Virus record (IMG/VR): IMGVR_UViG_3300050821_002724
Location: 1-48,683 of that record
Origin: a virus
Reading direction: 5' to 3' (one strand)
DNA: 48,683 nucleotides
Shown: piece after piece, positions 6,595-13,710 of the stretch
Position numbering within the stretch: position 1 is the stretch's first letter
How the letters are laid out: each line of letters starts with the position of its first letter
The notes under the pieces: model-generated
The model's input: the letters and a program-made list of their open reading frames with translations, nothing else
Database searches by the model: none
What the model was told of the DNA's origin: nothing
Made by a program: the position numbers and the translations under genes

Positions 6595-6759
6595 ATGCCA
6601 CGTAAGATTGTTGATTTTGGTCCGCTGACGACAGAACAAACTAAAGAGGTTGCAATGGAAGCGTTGAGTCATCTGACTATCGAAGAGATCGCGGACGTTA
6701 TTAAGGAGGCTATGGAAGCCGAAGACTTTGCTGCGGTCCTAGCCATTTTAAATTCGTAG
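6595..6759 (+). CDS. 54-aa hypothetical acidic peptide
   Basis: ATG 6595 follows a palindrome copy with AGGAG, giving MPRKIVDFGPLTTEQ and a helix-rich acidic body (HLTIEEIADVIKEAMEAEDF), ending at TAG 6757-6759. The strong ribosome site and spacing support it. Function unknown. A candidate structured RNA starts two bases after the stop. Confidence 0.7.
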   Translation: MPRKIVDFGPLTTEQTKEVAMEALSHLTIEEIADVIKEAMEAEDFAAVLAILNS

Positions 6760-6761
6760 CT

Positions 6762-6880
6762 CCTGCCAAGGAACTCTGGTCGGCAGCGGGAGCGACGGCA
6801 CCCGGCTAGGTAGCGATCCCACGCCGCTCAAGGTGGGACAATCGTGGAGCCTTCAAGACGTGGTTCGGGTCTTTGGCAGG
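6762..6880 (+). ncRNA. Candidate structured RNA with closing stem
   Basis: A 119-base segment without a plausible gene. CCTGCCAA (6762-6769) pairs perfectly with TTGGCAGG (6873-6880). Inside, GGCT (6804-6807) pairs with AGCC (6848-6851), and CGATCCCAC (6814-6822) pairs with GTGGG-aca-ATCG (6833-6844) around a ten-base loop. AGAC/GTCT (6856-6859, 6869-6872) forms a third arm. I match it to no known ribozyme, riboswitch or sRNA class. Strand is assumed from the neighbours. It could also be a leader element for the gene at 6956. Confidence 0.45.
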
Positions 6881-6937
6881 TGGGTATCCATAACCCCGTG
6901 AAACTACGTAAACCGTCGTCTTTATACTTGTTCACCC

Positions 6938-6955
6938 CTAACCCAAGAGAGTAAC
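6938..6955. repeat. Dispersed palindrome, copy 15
   Basis: CTAACCC-AAGA-GAGTAAC; ribosome site for ATG 6956. Its TAA here is not a stop of any gene. Confidence 0.85.
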
Positions 6956-7789
6956 ATGCATGCCGCCCTGATTGCCTTCATCGACAAGAAACTGAGCGAG
7001 GCCGCAGACTTCGTTCTTCGTCACATGCCGGTTGCCCTATCGACCGACGAAATTTATGAGAACTTGGTGGGTGAGCCGCATGTAGTGGCGGCGTTCAAAG
7101 AGGCAGGCAAGTACCTGCCGCCATCGTCGCTCAACCGCCGCATTAACTTAGGCATCCATACGCCATATCCACCGTTTGAAATTAAACTGTTGGTGTCGTT
7201 GCGGCTGGACCCGACTGAAAAGTATCCCGTTCTTCTATTACCGAAGTACGACCTCGATGTTACTCACGAGAGTGCGCTGGGGCAAGCGCTAACAATGTCG
7301 ATTAACGTCGCGCGCGAATGGGAGATGCTAACCCAGACATGGGAGAAATTTAAGGGCGCAGTGCCTGACCCACATGTGCTGGGGTTCCTGTTCCCGTGGC
7401 TGCGCGAGATCATGCTGAACTTTGACCTTGAGTTGCTGGATGTCGGCATCAGGCGCAAGCAGGAGCGCGAGCAGATCGAGCGCGAGGTGCGAGCGATCCA
7501 GAGGCGTATGCCGCCCAAGAGCTTTCCGCGCCTGAGCATCGAGTTGAACCGGGTGTGCCAATCCGGCAAACGCCTGTTCGGACAATATCGGATGCTGGAA
7601 GCGGCGGCAACGAGTATCGAGCGCGCCCCGCTGAGCATCAACCGGGCGACCAACCTAGCCCCGGCATGGTTGGACGAGCATATTGGAGAGTGCATCTCCG
7701 ATTGGTTTGAGGAGAAGGTGGCGATCACGTGGACAGACGACAGCGATATGACCGGCAAGCGGCGGCGCAAACTCTTTGGAGTAAGGTAA
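6956..7789 (+). CDS. Hypothetical protein, 277 aa
   Basis: ATG 6956 follows a palindrome copy (6938-6955). The protein is mixed: an N-terminal helical region, a segment PPFEIKLLVSLRLDP of beta character, and a long charged helix around residues 165-185 (RRKQEREQIEREVRAIQRR) that could be a coiled coil. The C-terminus is basic (MTGKRRRKLFG). No family recognised. An intragenic palindrome copy (7259-7276) reads VTHES. The stop TAA shares its last base with the next ATG (TAATG), so it is coupled to the helix-turn-helix gene and may act with it. Confidence 0.7.
   Translation: MHAALIAFIDKKLSEAADFVLRHMPVALSTDEIYENLVGEPHVVAAFKEAGKYLPPSSLNRRINLGIHTPYPPFEIKLLVSLRLDPTEKYPVLLLPKYDLDVTHESALGQALTMSINVAREWEMLTQTWEKFKGAVPDPHVLGFLFPWLREIMLNFDLELLDVGIRRKQEREQIEREVRAIQRRMPPKSFPRLSIELNRVCQSGKRLFGQYRMLEAAATSIERAPLSINRATNLAPAWLDEHIGECISDWFEEKVAITWTDDSDMTGKRRRKLFGVR
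7259..7276. repeat. Dispersed palindrome, copy 16 (intragenic)
   Basis: GTTACTC-ACGA-GAGTGCG; read as VTHESA. Confidence 0.7.
7768..7785. repeat. Dispersed palindrome, copy 17 (degenerate)
   Basis: CAAACTC-TTTG-GAGTAAG; before ATG 7789 of the helix-turn-helix gene. Confidence 0.55.
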
Positions 7790-8121
7790 TGGCAGGCTTC
7801 ACTTACAAGAGCTATAGCTTTGTCGATAAAGACCCGATCATTGACGAAATCAGGGGCGTCGTTAGTGCGAGCGGCGCTAGCTACAAGTGGATCGAAGAGC
7901 ATTCCGGTGTCACTCAGATGACGCTTTACAATTGGTTTGGCGGCAAGACCAAGAAGCCACAGGCTGCAACTATCAACGCGGTTGCGAGGGCGCTGGGCTA
8001 CAAGCTTGGGTTCGTGCCGAATGGTGAGGCGGTTAAGTTCGTGCCGCCGATGCCCCTGCCGATCAAGACCTCTGTTCGGCATGTGGTGCAGATGAGCAAG
8101 TACAAGCGGAGAGCGAAGTAA
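7789..8121 (+). CDS. XRE-type helix-turn-helix DNA-binding protein
   Basis: 110 residues from ATG 7789. Residues about 15-68 (IIDEIRGVVSASGASYKWIE, then SGVTQMTLYNWFGG and ATINAVARALGYKLGF) match the helix pattern of Cro/CI/XRE domains, with the recognition helix near TQMTLYNW. The C-terminal part is short and basic. Phage proteins of this kind repress early promoters. It is a candidate binder of the 19-bp palindrome at 439 or of the dispersed 18-bp palindrome; both ideas are inference. It overlaps the preceding gene by one base. Confidence 0.75.
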   Translation: MAGFTYKSYSFVDKDPIIDEIRGVVSASGASYKWIEEHSGVTQMTLYNWFGGKTKKPQAATINAVARALGYKLGFVPNGEAVKFVPPMPLPIKTSVRHVVQMSKYKRRAK

Positions 8122-8135
8122 CTCAGGAGAGTAAG
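8118..8135. repeat. Dispersed palindrome, copy 18
   Basis: GTAACTC-AGGA-GAGTAAG; stop of the helix-turn-helix gene and ribosome site for ATG 8137. Confidence 0.85.
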
Positions 8136-8136
8136 C

Positions 8137-8622
8137 ATGCCCAAGTACAAGATCGGCTTTGTCGGTGAGGCTGAAGTGCTGTTCGCCATGATGGCTAAAC
8201 TCCTGCCGTTGGATCATGTGACGGTAGAAGAAGTGGCACCACCTACGCCGCAACCCACCCGCGTGCTGGCGCAGCAGTTGGTCAGGCACTTGGATGCACC
8301 GAAGTCTGAGACGTTTGTGAGCAAGCAAACAGGCAAGACCTACTACAAGAACAAGCAATACAAGCGCGAACCACCGATACCGATGGACTTGACGAGGGGG
8401 ATTAACCGGATCATAATGGAAGCGCTGGCGCATGGCATGGCGCGGAGCGCGATTGATCTTAGGCCGTTGGTTAAGAAGGGCGGCTTCTCCGCAAACTCAG
8501 TCGGTTCGCGGTTGCAGAAGCTAGAGGTGAAGGGCGTCGTAGAACGCATGGGGGACGGCACGTGGAGACTGACCGACCGTTACTTGCCCCCGAGCGCCAT
8601 TGCCGAGGCTGGCCCAAAGTAG
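8137..8622 (+). CDS. Protein with C-terminal winged-helix-like domain
   Basis: 161 residues from ATG 8137 after a palindrome copy. The N-terminal half is mixed and Pro-rich. Residues about 88-146 (INRIIMEALAHGMARSAIDL, GFSANSVGSRLQKLEVKGVV, MGDGTWRLTD) read as a winged helix: helix, recognition helix with Ser/Asn/Arg, then a beta wing. Probably DNA binding. It follows the XRE gene and may form part of the same control unit. A related role in RNA polymerase modification cannot be excluded. Confidence 0.65.
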   Translation: MPKYKIGFVGEAEVLFAMMAKLLPLDHVTVEEVAPPTPQPTRVLAQQLVRHLDAPKSETFVSKQTGKTYYKNKQYKREPPIPMDLTRGINRIIMEALAHGMARSAIDLRPLVKKGGFSANSVGSRLQKLEVKGVVERMGDGTWRLTDRYLPPSAIAEAGPK

Positions 8623-8765
8623 AGGTCAAGACGTTTGTTGTCGAGACTGACCAAAGCTGGCGCTTCTGTATTGAGCCGATGGGCTACCGCGATGCTGTAT
8701 GGGAGCGCAGCGGTTACGTGGAAATTATTGTATGGAAGAAGCTGGATGTTCAAGGTTCAACGTAA
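8562..8765 (+). CDS. Possible small overlapping protein
   Basis: Open frame of 67 codons whose only early start is GTG 8562, inside the previous gene; ATG 8679 is an alternative. The part after 8620 (VEVKTFVVETDQSWRFCIEP, GYVEIIVWKK) has a convincing strand pattern and stands in the gap between two well-supported genes. Real coding is likely there, but the start is uncertain. Confidence 0.4.
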   Translation: METDRPLLAPERHCRGWPKVEVKTFVVETDQSWRFCIEPMGYRDAVWERSGYVEIIVWKKLDVQGST

Positions 8766-9003
8766 GGCATGCGCCACCTGCATTTACCGCGACGACAGTC
8801 CGCTGAACATCGAAGCGTTAGAAGCGCGCATCCGCGACCACTATGGCGGCTTCTCAGGTTTTCGTGTGTGCCATCACTCCAAGGATGCTTGCTGCCGTGG
8901 TTTCTGGGACCGGCACAAGTGGGAGTTTGCGGCTGGGCAGATCGCGCAACGGTTGAAGCTTGTGCAGTATGTGAACGACGACATCCTGAAGGATAAGCGA
9001 TGA
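8746..9003 (+). CDS. Cys-rich, zinc-ribbon-like small protein
   Basis: 85 residues from ATG 8746, with GAAGAAG seven bases upstream. Cys pairs CATC (about residues 8-11) and later CHH and CCRGFW suggest one zinc site. Short proteins of the form CATCI....H....CHH...CCRGFWDR are common in phages of proteobacteria and have no assigned function. The stop overlaps the next start (ATGATGG). Confidence 0.7.
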   Translation: MFKVQRKACATCIYRDDSPLNIEALEARIRDHYGGFSGFRVCHHSKDACCRGFWDRHKWEFAAGQIAQRLKLVQYVNDDILKDKR

Positions 9004-9176
9004 TGGAGTTCTTTCAGCCCCTGTATTTCCTTTTCGGCGCGGTGCTGTTCGTCTGTGGCTACGTCGCCTACCATGTGGGCTACGTCAAAGGTTACAAGGC
9101 TGGGATGACCTACGGCATGGAGAGGCTTGAGGACTACCATCAGCACACGCTGGCGAACCTGCGGAGCATGAAATGA
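9000..9176 (+). CDS. Small membrane-anchored protein
   Basis: 58 residues from ATG 9000 (or ATG 9003). A hydrophobic segment at about 6-26 (LYFLFGAVLFVCGYVAY) near the N-terminus is followed by a short polar helix (RLEDYHQHTLANLRSMK). Probably a single-pass inner membrane protein with a cytoplasmic tail. Overlaps both neighbours by ATGA-type junctions. Function unknown. Confidence 0.65.
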   Translation: MMEFFQPLYFLFGAVLFVCGYVAYHVGYVKGYKAGMTYGMERLEDYHQHTLANLRSMK

Positions 9177-9463
9177 AAAAACGTAAGCACCACGAAACTT
9201 GCCCTTCGTGCGCGTTCGTCCATGCGCACCGGCTCAAGTACGGTAAGAACAAGTATAGCCAGAAGGCGTTCAACGATATGGTGCATGCCGCCGTGAAGAT
9301 CAGCGCCATCATCATGGCTAAGCTGGATAACGAAGGTAAGGCGCAGTACCTCGCCAACGTGGTGCGGACAACCGCCGAGCTTGAGGGTGTAGAGATCGGC
9401 GTCGAGGTGATCAATGGATCGACTGGCGAGCCGTCCGTCGCCAAGGGGCCGACCAAGCACTAA
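9173..9463 (+). CDS. Hypothetical protein with CxxC
   Basis: 96 residues from ATG 9173. The N-terminus has a CPSC pair with flanking His (KKRKHHETCPSCAFVHAHR), then helices (FNDMVHAAVKISAIIMAKL). A half zinc finger is possible. It is immediately upstream of the DNA polymerase gene, separated by a palindrome copy, so a role in DNA metabolism is conceivable but not shown. Confidence 0.7.
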   Translation: MKKRKHHETCPSCAFVHAHRLKYGKNKYSQKAFNDMVHAAVKISAIIMAKLDNEGKAQYLANVVRTTAELEGVEIGVEVINGSTGEPSVAKGPTKH

Positions 9464-9477
9464 CTCAGGAGAGTAAG
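9460..9477. repeat. Dispersed palindrome, copy 19
   Basis: CTAACTC-AGGA-GAGTAAG; ribosome site of the DNA polymerase gene. Confidence 0.85.
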
Positions 9478-11370
9478 ATGCTGCGCATCTTTGGCGACTT
9501 TGAAACGTATTATGACAAGACCTACTCGTTGAAGTTCCTCTCGCCTGTGGAGTACATCCTCAATGCGAGGTGGGAGACGTTGTGCTGCGCCATTGCGGTC
9601 GAGCATGAAGCTCCCTTCCTCCTGCCGAAGGACGAGGTGGCTCCCTACCTGCGCAGCATCAAGCAACCGTACGCTTTCATCTCGCACAACGCTTTGTTCG
9701 ACGCCTGCATCCTCGCTTACCACTACCACATCCATCCTGCTGTCCTGTTCTGCACGCTCAGCATGGCGCGGGCGACGATCTGGCACAGCATCCCCAATGG
9801 TAGATTATCCCTCAAGAACGTGCTGAAGTTCTTAGGTCTGCCCGAGAAGACCGACTTCATCCTCCAGATGCAGGGCAAGCACTGGAAGGACTTGGAGGCT
9901 GACCCCGGCTTGATGATGGGCTTCACCGGCTATGCCCTTAACGACGTGGAAGGGTGCCGCGAGATATTCTTTAAACTTAGGAAAGACTTTCCGGCACAAG
10001 AGGCGTACGTGATGGATCGGGTGATCCGCATGGCCACCCAGCCCGTGTTCAACGTGGACATGGTGGTGCTGGATGACTACCGCCGCGACGTGCGGGAGCG
10101 GAAGAAATACTTACTCTCGCGAGTGACGCTGACCGATCCCGGCGCGCTAATGAGCAACTTCAAGTTCGCCGAGATGCTCATAGTCCGGGGCGTGGACCCA
10201 CCTACCAAGATATCGCCCGCCACCGGCAAGCCGACCTTCGCGTTCGCTAAGACCGACCTCGCGTTCACCGACCTGTTGGAGCACCCGGACATAGAGGTGC
10301 AAGCGCTTGTCGCAGCACGCTTAGGGATCAAGTCAACCATCGAAGAGACGCGTTCCACACGCCTGATTAACATTGGGCTATGCACCAACAGTTTCCTTAA
10401 ACAACCTCTCCTGCCGGTGCCGCTCAAGTATGGCGGCGCGCACACCCACAGATATTCGGGTGATTGGTTGCTGAACCTACAAAACTTGTCGGCACGCAAG
10501 AGCAAGGAGATACGCAAGGCGATCCTCGCGCCGCCCGGCTATACCATCGTCGCTGTGGACGCGGCGCAGATCGAGGCGCGCATTGTGGCGTGGATCGCTG
10601 GGCAGGAAGACTTGTTAGAGACGTTCCGATTGGGCGAGGATACCTACAAGGCGTTCGCCAGCATCATCTACTCTACTCCGATTACCCACGTGAGTAAGAA
10701 ACAGCGGTTCGTCGGCAAGACCTGCATTTTGGGCCTTGGGTTCGGCATGAGTGCGATGAAGTTGTATCGCACCATCACCAACGATGCGCGCGAGCAGAAG
10801 ATCGATATCGAGATCACACTGGAGGATTGCCAGACGTGGGTGCAGACGTATCGCTCGACCTACGTCGCCATCTGGCGCTGCTGGCAGGACTTGGGCAATT
10901 TGATCCACGCCATTGTCAGCGGCTACGGCGATGGCTGGGGTGTGGGGCCGTGCCATGTCGAAGGCACAACTATCATTTTGCCGAGCGGCTTGCGGCTGTT
11001 CTACGATAACCTGCGGCTGGAGGACAACGACTATTGGTATCAGCAGGCGCAGTTCAAGCGCAAGCTGTACGGAGCCAAGCTCTTAGAGAACGTGGTGCAG
11101 GCGCTCGACCGGCAGCATGTGGTGGAGGCCGGGCTGCGCACCGAGGCTCGCGCACGGGAGCTAGGGATCGACGCACGGGTGCTGCTCAACGTCCACGACG
11201 AGAACGTTCACTGCGTGCCTGACGAGCAGGCGCTGCCTCTCGCAAGCATTGCGTTGGAGGAGATGCGCCGCAACGAGGCATGGTGTCCGACCCTCCCTCT
11301 CGCTGCCGAAGTGAAGATGGGCCGTAACTATGGCGAGATGCAGGAGTGGAAACCACCAGAGGTTGAGTGA
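9478..11370 (+). CDS. Family A DNA polymerase with 3'-5' exonuclease
   Basis: 630 residues. The DnaQ-like exonuclease comes first: D7 and E9 (GDFET), the second motif SHNALFDA, and D156 in YALNDVEG. The polymerase domain has motif A VDAAQIEAR (catalytic D361), motif B RFVGKTCILGLGFG, and motif C VHDEN (H573-E575). All catalytic residues look intact, so this is the replicative, proofreading polymerase of the phage. It lacks a 5'-3' exonuclease domain, as usual for phage enzymes. Start ATG 9478 is fixed by a palindrome-type ribosome site. Two intragenic palindrome copies lie at 10110 (LLSRVT) and 10681 (ITHVSK). Confidence 0.95.
   Translation: MLRIFGDFETYYDKTYSLKFLSPVEYILNARWETLCCAIAVEHEAPFLLPKDEVAPYLRSIKQPYAFISHNALFDACILAYHYHIHPAVLFCTLSMARATIWHSIPNGRLSLKNVLKFLGLPEKTDFILQMQGKHWKDLEADPGLMMGFTGYALNDVEGCREIFFKLRKDFPAQEAYVMDRVIRMATQPVFNVDMVVLDDYRRDVRERKKYLLSRVTLTDPGALMSNFKFAEMLIVRGVDPPTKISPATGKPTFAFAKTDLAFTDLLEHPDIEVQALVAARLGIKSTIEETRSTRLINIGLCTNSFLKQPLLPVPLKYGGAHTHRYSGDWLLNLQNLSARKSKEIRKAILAPPGYTIVAVDAAQIEARIVAWIAGQEDLLETFRLGEDTYKAFASIIYSTPITHVSKKQRFVGKTCILGLGFGMSAMKLYRTITNDAREQKIDIEITLEDCQTWVQTYRSTYVAIWRCWQDLGNLIHAIVSGYGDGWGVGPCHVEGTTIILPSGLRLFYDNLRLEDNDYWYQQAQFKRKLYGAKLLENVVQALDRQHVVEAGLRTEARARELGIDARVLLNVHDENVHCVPDEQALPLASIALEEMRRNEAWCPTLPLAAEVKMGRNYGEMQEWKPPEVE
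10110..10127. repeat. Dispersed palindrome, copy 20 (intragenic)
   Basis: CTTACTC-TCGC-GAGTGAC; polymerase gene, read as LLSRVT. Confidence 0.8.
10681..10698. repeat. Dispersed palindrome, copy 21 (intragenic)
   Basis: ATTACCC-ACGT-GAGTAAG; polymerase gene, read as ITHVSK. Confidence 0.8.
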
Positions 11371-11372
11371 AA

Positions 11373-11417
11373 TACAACCTACACGAGTATTGACAATCGT
11401 TGACAATAGTGTATTAT
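11373..11417 (+). promoter_or_regulatory. Promoter/operator with tandem TTGACA (copy 2)
   Basis: TACAACCTA (11373-11381), eight bases, TTGACA (11390-11395), four bases, TTGACA (11400-11405), and TATTAT at 11412-11417, 16 bases after the first hexamer. The layout is that of 1768-1813. It lies in the gap after the polymerase gene and should drive the winged-helix gene at 11455 and probably the nuclease/helicase genes after it. Confidence 0.75.
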
Positions 11418-11454
11418 TCGTGTCTTTCAAGCAACACTGAGGTGAGTAAGTGAG

Positions 11455-11769
11455 ATGTTAAATTTCGTCACCGAGGAACCGGACATCAGTGTCCCTTGCG
11501 ACGAGAAGACGCTCACACACGTCTTCTCGCTGGGGCCGCTGGAAGCCAAGTTCCTACAAGCGATGCTGTCCACCAGAGGCTGGGTGGGCAAGGAAGAACT
11601 ACCCGAGGTGCGCGCCTCGATCCGGCAGATGATCTATAAGCTGCGCGCCAAGCTGGAGCCGCGCAAGGTGTGGGTGATCAACAATGGCCGTGGACGCTAC
11701 AGTATTCCTCCAAGCTCTAAACACGTCGCTAAAGCGCTTATCGAAGCCGGGCTTAACTCAGGAGAGTAA
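11455..11769 (+). CDS. Winged-helix transcription regulator
   Basis: 104 residues from ATG 11455. From about residue 22 the sequence follows the OmpR/PhoB-type winged helix: SLGPLEAKFLQAMLSTRGW, then SIRQMIYKLRAKLEP (recognition helix) and VWVINNGRGRYSIPP (wing). There is no receiver domain, so it is a stand-alone DNA-binding protein, possibly the regulator of middle or late genes or of its own promoter. It sits directly downstream of a tandem-TTGACA element. It is another candidate binder of the dispersed palindrome. It ends in a copy of that palindrome. Confidence 0.75.
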   Translation: MLNFVTEEPDISVPCDEKTLTHVFSLGPLEAKFLQAMLSTRGWVGKEELPEVRASIRQMIYKLRAKLEPRKVWVINNGRGRYSIPPSSKHVAKALIEAGLNSGE

Positions 11770-11770
11770 G
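11753..11770. repeat. Dispersed palindrome, copy 22
   Basis: TTAACTC-AGGA-GAGTAAG; end of the winged-helix gene, ribosome site for GTG 11771. Confidence 0.8.
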
Positions 11771-12178
11771 GTGGCGAACCTGCCGATGAGCGCGCTTGGC
11801 ATAGCGCCCGACTTGTGGAAGATGGTCAACATCCAAGAAGATCAGGCGATGCAGGCGCAGCTACCGCATCCAATGCAGCAGGCGCAGCAGGCGCAGCAGC
11901 AATTTTCTAACGACCAGATGCACGCGATCATGAGCGGCACGGCGACGAACCCACCACCCAACCTATCAGAGCGCGCTCGCGAGTTGTTCCTCAAGCGCAT
12001 GGGCGGCATCCGCGCCGAAATGAAAATTAGGCTGGGCGACTTCGTGGCTTGCCACATCCACGGCGAAACGGTGTATGTGTTCTTTTGCTTCGCTGGTCGA
12101 GAGGGCGTAGTCAAGGAGAGCATTGACCTGTTCCCGAGCGACCTGCTGATCACTCAGTTCAGGATGATCCTGTCGTGA
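11771..12178 (+). CDS. Hypothetical protein with Gln-rich linker
   Basis: 135 residues from GTG 11771 just after a palindrome copy with AGGAG. The N-terminal third contains a Gln/Ala run (MQQAQQAQQQF) and is probably flexible; the C-terminal half has strands (RLGDFVACHIHGETVYVFF). Not recognised. It shares the operon of the winged-helix regulator. Confidence 0.7.
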   Translation: MANLPMSALGIAPDLWKMVNIQEDQAMQAQLPHPMQQAQQAQQQFSNDQMHAIMSGTATNPPPNLSERARELFLKRMGGIRAEMKIRLGDFVACHIHGETVYVFFCFAGREGVVKESIDLFPSDLLITQFRMILS

Positions 12179-12186
12179 GGGCCGAT

Positions 12187-12204
12187 CTTACTCATGAGGG
12201 TAAC
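12187..12204. repeat. Dispersed palindrome, copy 23
   Basis: CTTACTC-ATGA-GGGTAAC; ribosome site for ATG 12205. Confidence 0.85.
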
Positions 12205-12408
12205 ATGGACAAAATCGAGTACTACGAGAACGAGTACGATGAGGATAGCCCCCGTAAGACGGGCTGGTACATCAACACGTACGACAAGCTGGGTGAATTG
12301 CCCATCGAGAGCGTAGGACCGTATCTGACTAAGACCGCAGCGCTGCGTGTGTGGCGCGAGACGACACCAGACAAGAGAGAGCCAAGCAATGCTGGACACG
12401 AAAGCTAA
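12205..12408 (+). CDS. Small acidic hypothetical protein
   Basis: 67 residues from ATG 12205, directly after palindrome copy CTTACTC-ATGA-GGGTAAC, which supplies the ribosome site. An in-frame ATG-like start at 12175 is less likely. Tyr/Asp/Glu-rich N-terminus (IEYYENEYDEDSPRKTGWY). No motif. It overlaps the nuclease gene by 20 bases. Confidence 0.65.
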   Translation: MDKIEYYENEYDEDSPRKTGWYINTYDKLGELPIESVGPYLTKTAALRVWRETTPDKREPSNAGHES

Positions 12409-13108
12409 GCCATTCGCTTGGTCGTACTCCAAGCTGAAGAATTACGAAACCTGCCCCCGGCGCTATCAAGCCGTGGACGTGGATAAGACGGTGGAGCAAG
12501 GCCGCTCAGAGGCGCTGGACCGTGGCGACGAGTTACACGAAGCCATGCGCAGTCGGGTGCAAGGCACGACCCCTCTTCCTCCACACCTGATTTATATGGA
12601 ACGGTGGGCAGAGAAGCTGACGCGCGTCTTGCACCCGTTCCAAATCATCCAGACCGAGTTGAAGCTCAGCACTGACCGGCAGGGAAAGCCAACAGGCTAC
12701 TTTGACAAGACCACGTGGGTGCGCACCAAGATCGACTATCTGCGCACCATGCCGACCGAGGTCAAGGGCCAAGACTTTGGTCACGTGGTGGACTACAAGA
12801 CTGGGCGGCCTCCCAAGGTATGGGACGGCACTCAGTTACTGATTAACGCCCACCTGATCTTTCAGCACTACAAGAACCTGATCAAGCTGCGGGTGGACTA
12901 TCTGTGGACCGAATACAACGACACGTCGCACGAAACCTTCCTCCGTGCCGAAACCCCCGCCGCGTATGAGGGGTTACTCCCGAGAGTGACTGCGTTGGAG
13001 CAGGCGCACGCGACCGGGAACTTCCCGCCCAAGCCTTGTGGGCTATGCGAAGACTATTGCGACGTGACCAGTTGCGAACACCACGGCAAGAGGATGGGAC
13101 GTGGCTGA
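12389..13108 (+). CDS. PD-(D/E)XK nuclease, RecB/Cas4-like
   Basis: 239 residues from ATG 12389. Motifs of the PDDEXK_1 superfamily appear in order: SYSKLKNYETCPRRYQ at 12-27, GDELHEAM with H50, a conserved acidic residue at about D116, and VVDYKTG with D135/K137. The C-terminus has four Cys (CGLCEDYC, SCEHH), as in Cas4 and AddB-type iron-sulphur nucleases, so a cluster or zinc is possible. The role is probably DNA end processing in replication or recombination. Intragenic palindrome copy at 12973 (LLPRVT). It is followed by overlapping small genes, a second nuclease and a helicase. Confidence 0.8.
   Translation: MLDTKAKPFAWSYSKLKNYETCPRRYQAVDVDKTVEQGRSEALDRGDELHEAMRSRVQGTTPLPPHLIYMERWAEKLTRVLHPFQIIQTELKLSTDRQGKPTGYFDKTTWVRTKIDYLRTMPTEVKGQDFGHVVDYKTGRPPKVWDGTQLLINAHLIFQHYKNLIKLRVDYLWTEYNDTSHETFLRAETPAAYEGLLPRVTALEQAHATGNFPPKPCGLCEDYCDVTSCEHHGKRMGRG
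12973..12990. repeat. Dispersed palindrome, copy 24 (intragenic)
   Basis: GTTACTC-CCGA-GAGTGAC; nuclease gene, read as LLPRVT. Confidence 0.8.
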
Positions 13109-13310
13109 GCTTAAGGTGGACGACATCGTGGAGGTGCTGCGCTATCGGCGCGAGGGCGGGTTGTTTAAGGAAGTCTGGCATCCAGCCATAGTTATGCACA
13201 TTGAGGACCACAAGATCGAAGTGAAGAAACTCAAGGGCGCGTTCGATGAAGCGGGCCACGATTTGCTCGCCCTGCCGAGAAGCGAATATGGAAGGATGTG
13301 GCGGCGATGA
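13101..13310 (+). CDS. Small hypothetical protein
   Basis: 69 residues from GTG 13101, overlapping the nuclease stop by eight bases. Strand-rich (DDIVEVLRYR, WHPAIVMHIEDHKIEVKKLK), with the look of a small SH3-like barrel. Tight packing between nuclease genes suggests co-translation. Function unknown. Confidence 0.65.
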   Translation: MAELKVDDIVEVLRYRREGGLFKEVWHPAIVMHIEDHKIEVKKLKGAFDEAGHDLLALPRSEYGRMWRR

Positions 13311-13438
13311 TGTTCGACCTGAGTGACGACGAGATCAAGCTGGTAATCAGCGCACTCCACACGCTCATTGACGAGAGCAGTGACGAGCGCCTGAATGAGC
13401 AAGCAGAGGCATTGATTGAGAAACTGAGGAACCGATGA
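13307..13438 (+). CDS. 43-aa hypothetical peptide
   Basis: ATG 13307 (or ATG 13310) to TGA 13436-13438. Acidic and entirely helical (MFDLSDDEIKLVISALHTLI, DERLNEQAEALIEKL). Its start overlaps the previous stop and its stop overlaps the next ATG, the arrangement of all genes here. This makes a real gene likely despite its length. Confidence 0.6.
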   Translation: MMFDLSDDEIKLVISALHTLIDESSDERLNEQAEALIEKLRNR

Positions 13439-13710
13439 CCAAAGGGCCAATGCTGCTGGTTTGCACCCGGCTGGCGGACATGACGGTGGTACACCCGGAG
13501 CAGACGCAGGAGCACTGCTCCCAGTGTCAGCACATGGTGGGCGTCTATCCGACCGGGCAGCGGGCGATCAAAGACTACCCAGAGATGAAGATCATGTGCA
13601 ACGTGTGCGCCAGTTGGGCAATAACGCCGGAAGACGAGATTGAACCTGCTGGTACTCGCGAGGAGATCGTTAAGGAGCGCGACGAGAGCGTGCCAGTGGG
13701 GAGAGCATGA
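13435..13710 (+). CDS. Zinc-ribbon-like small protein
   Basis: 91 residues from ATG 13435. Two Cys pairs, CSQC and CNVC, about 25 residues apart form a plausible zinc ribbon; the C-terminal end is acidic (GTREEIVKERDES). Located between two nuclease genes; may bind DNA or the nucleases. Not recognised as a named family. Confidence 0.7.
   Translation: MTKGPMLLVCTRLADMTVVHPEQTQEHCSQCQHMVGVYPTGQRAIKDYPEMKIMCNVCASWAITPEDEIEPAGTREEIVKERDESVPVGRA

Noticed and set aside
6762-6880. Reading the structured segment as a tRNA or hammerhead ribozyme
   Set aside because: No acceptor/anticodon arrangement and no CUGAUGA-GAAA core can be found.
7264-8433. 389-codon minus-strand open frame opposite the XRE and winged-helix genes
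   Set aside because: The plus-strand genes there have ribosome sites, overlaps and recognisable domains; the minus frame has none.
11433-11450. GAGTAAG before the winged-helix gene as a palindrome copy
   Set aside because: The left arm is missing; it is only a half-site with a Shine-Dalgarno.
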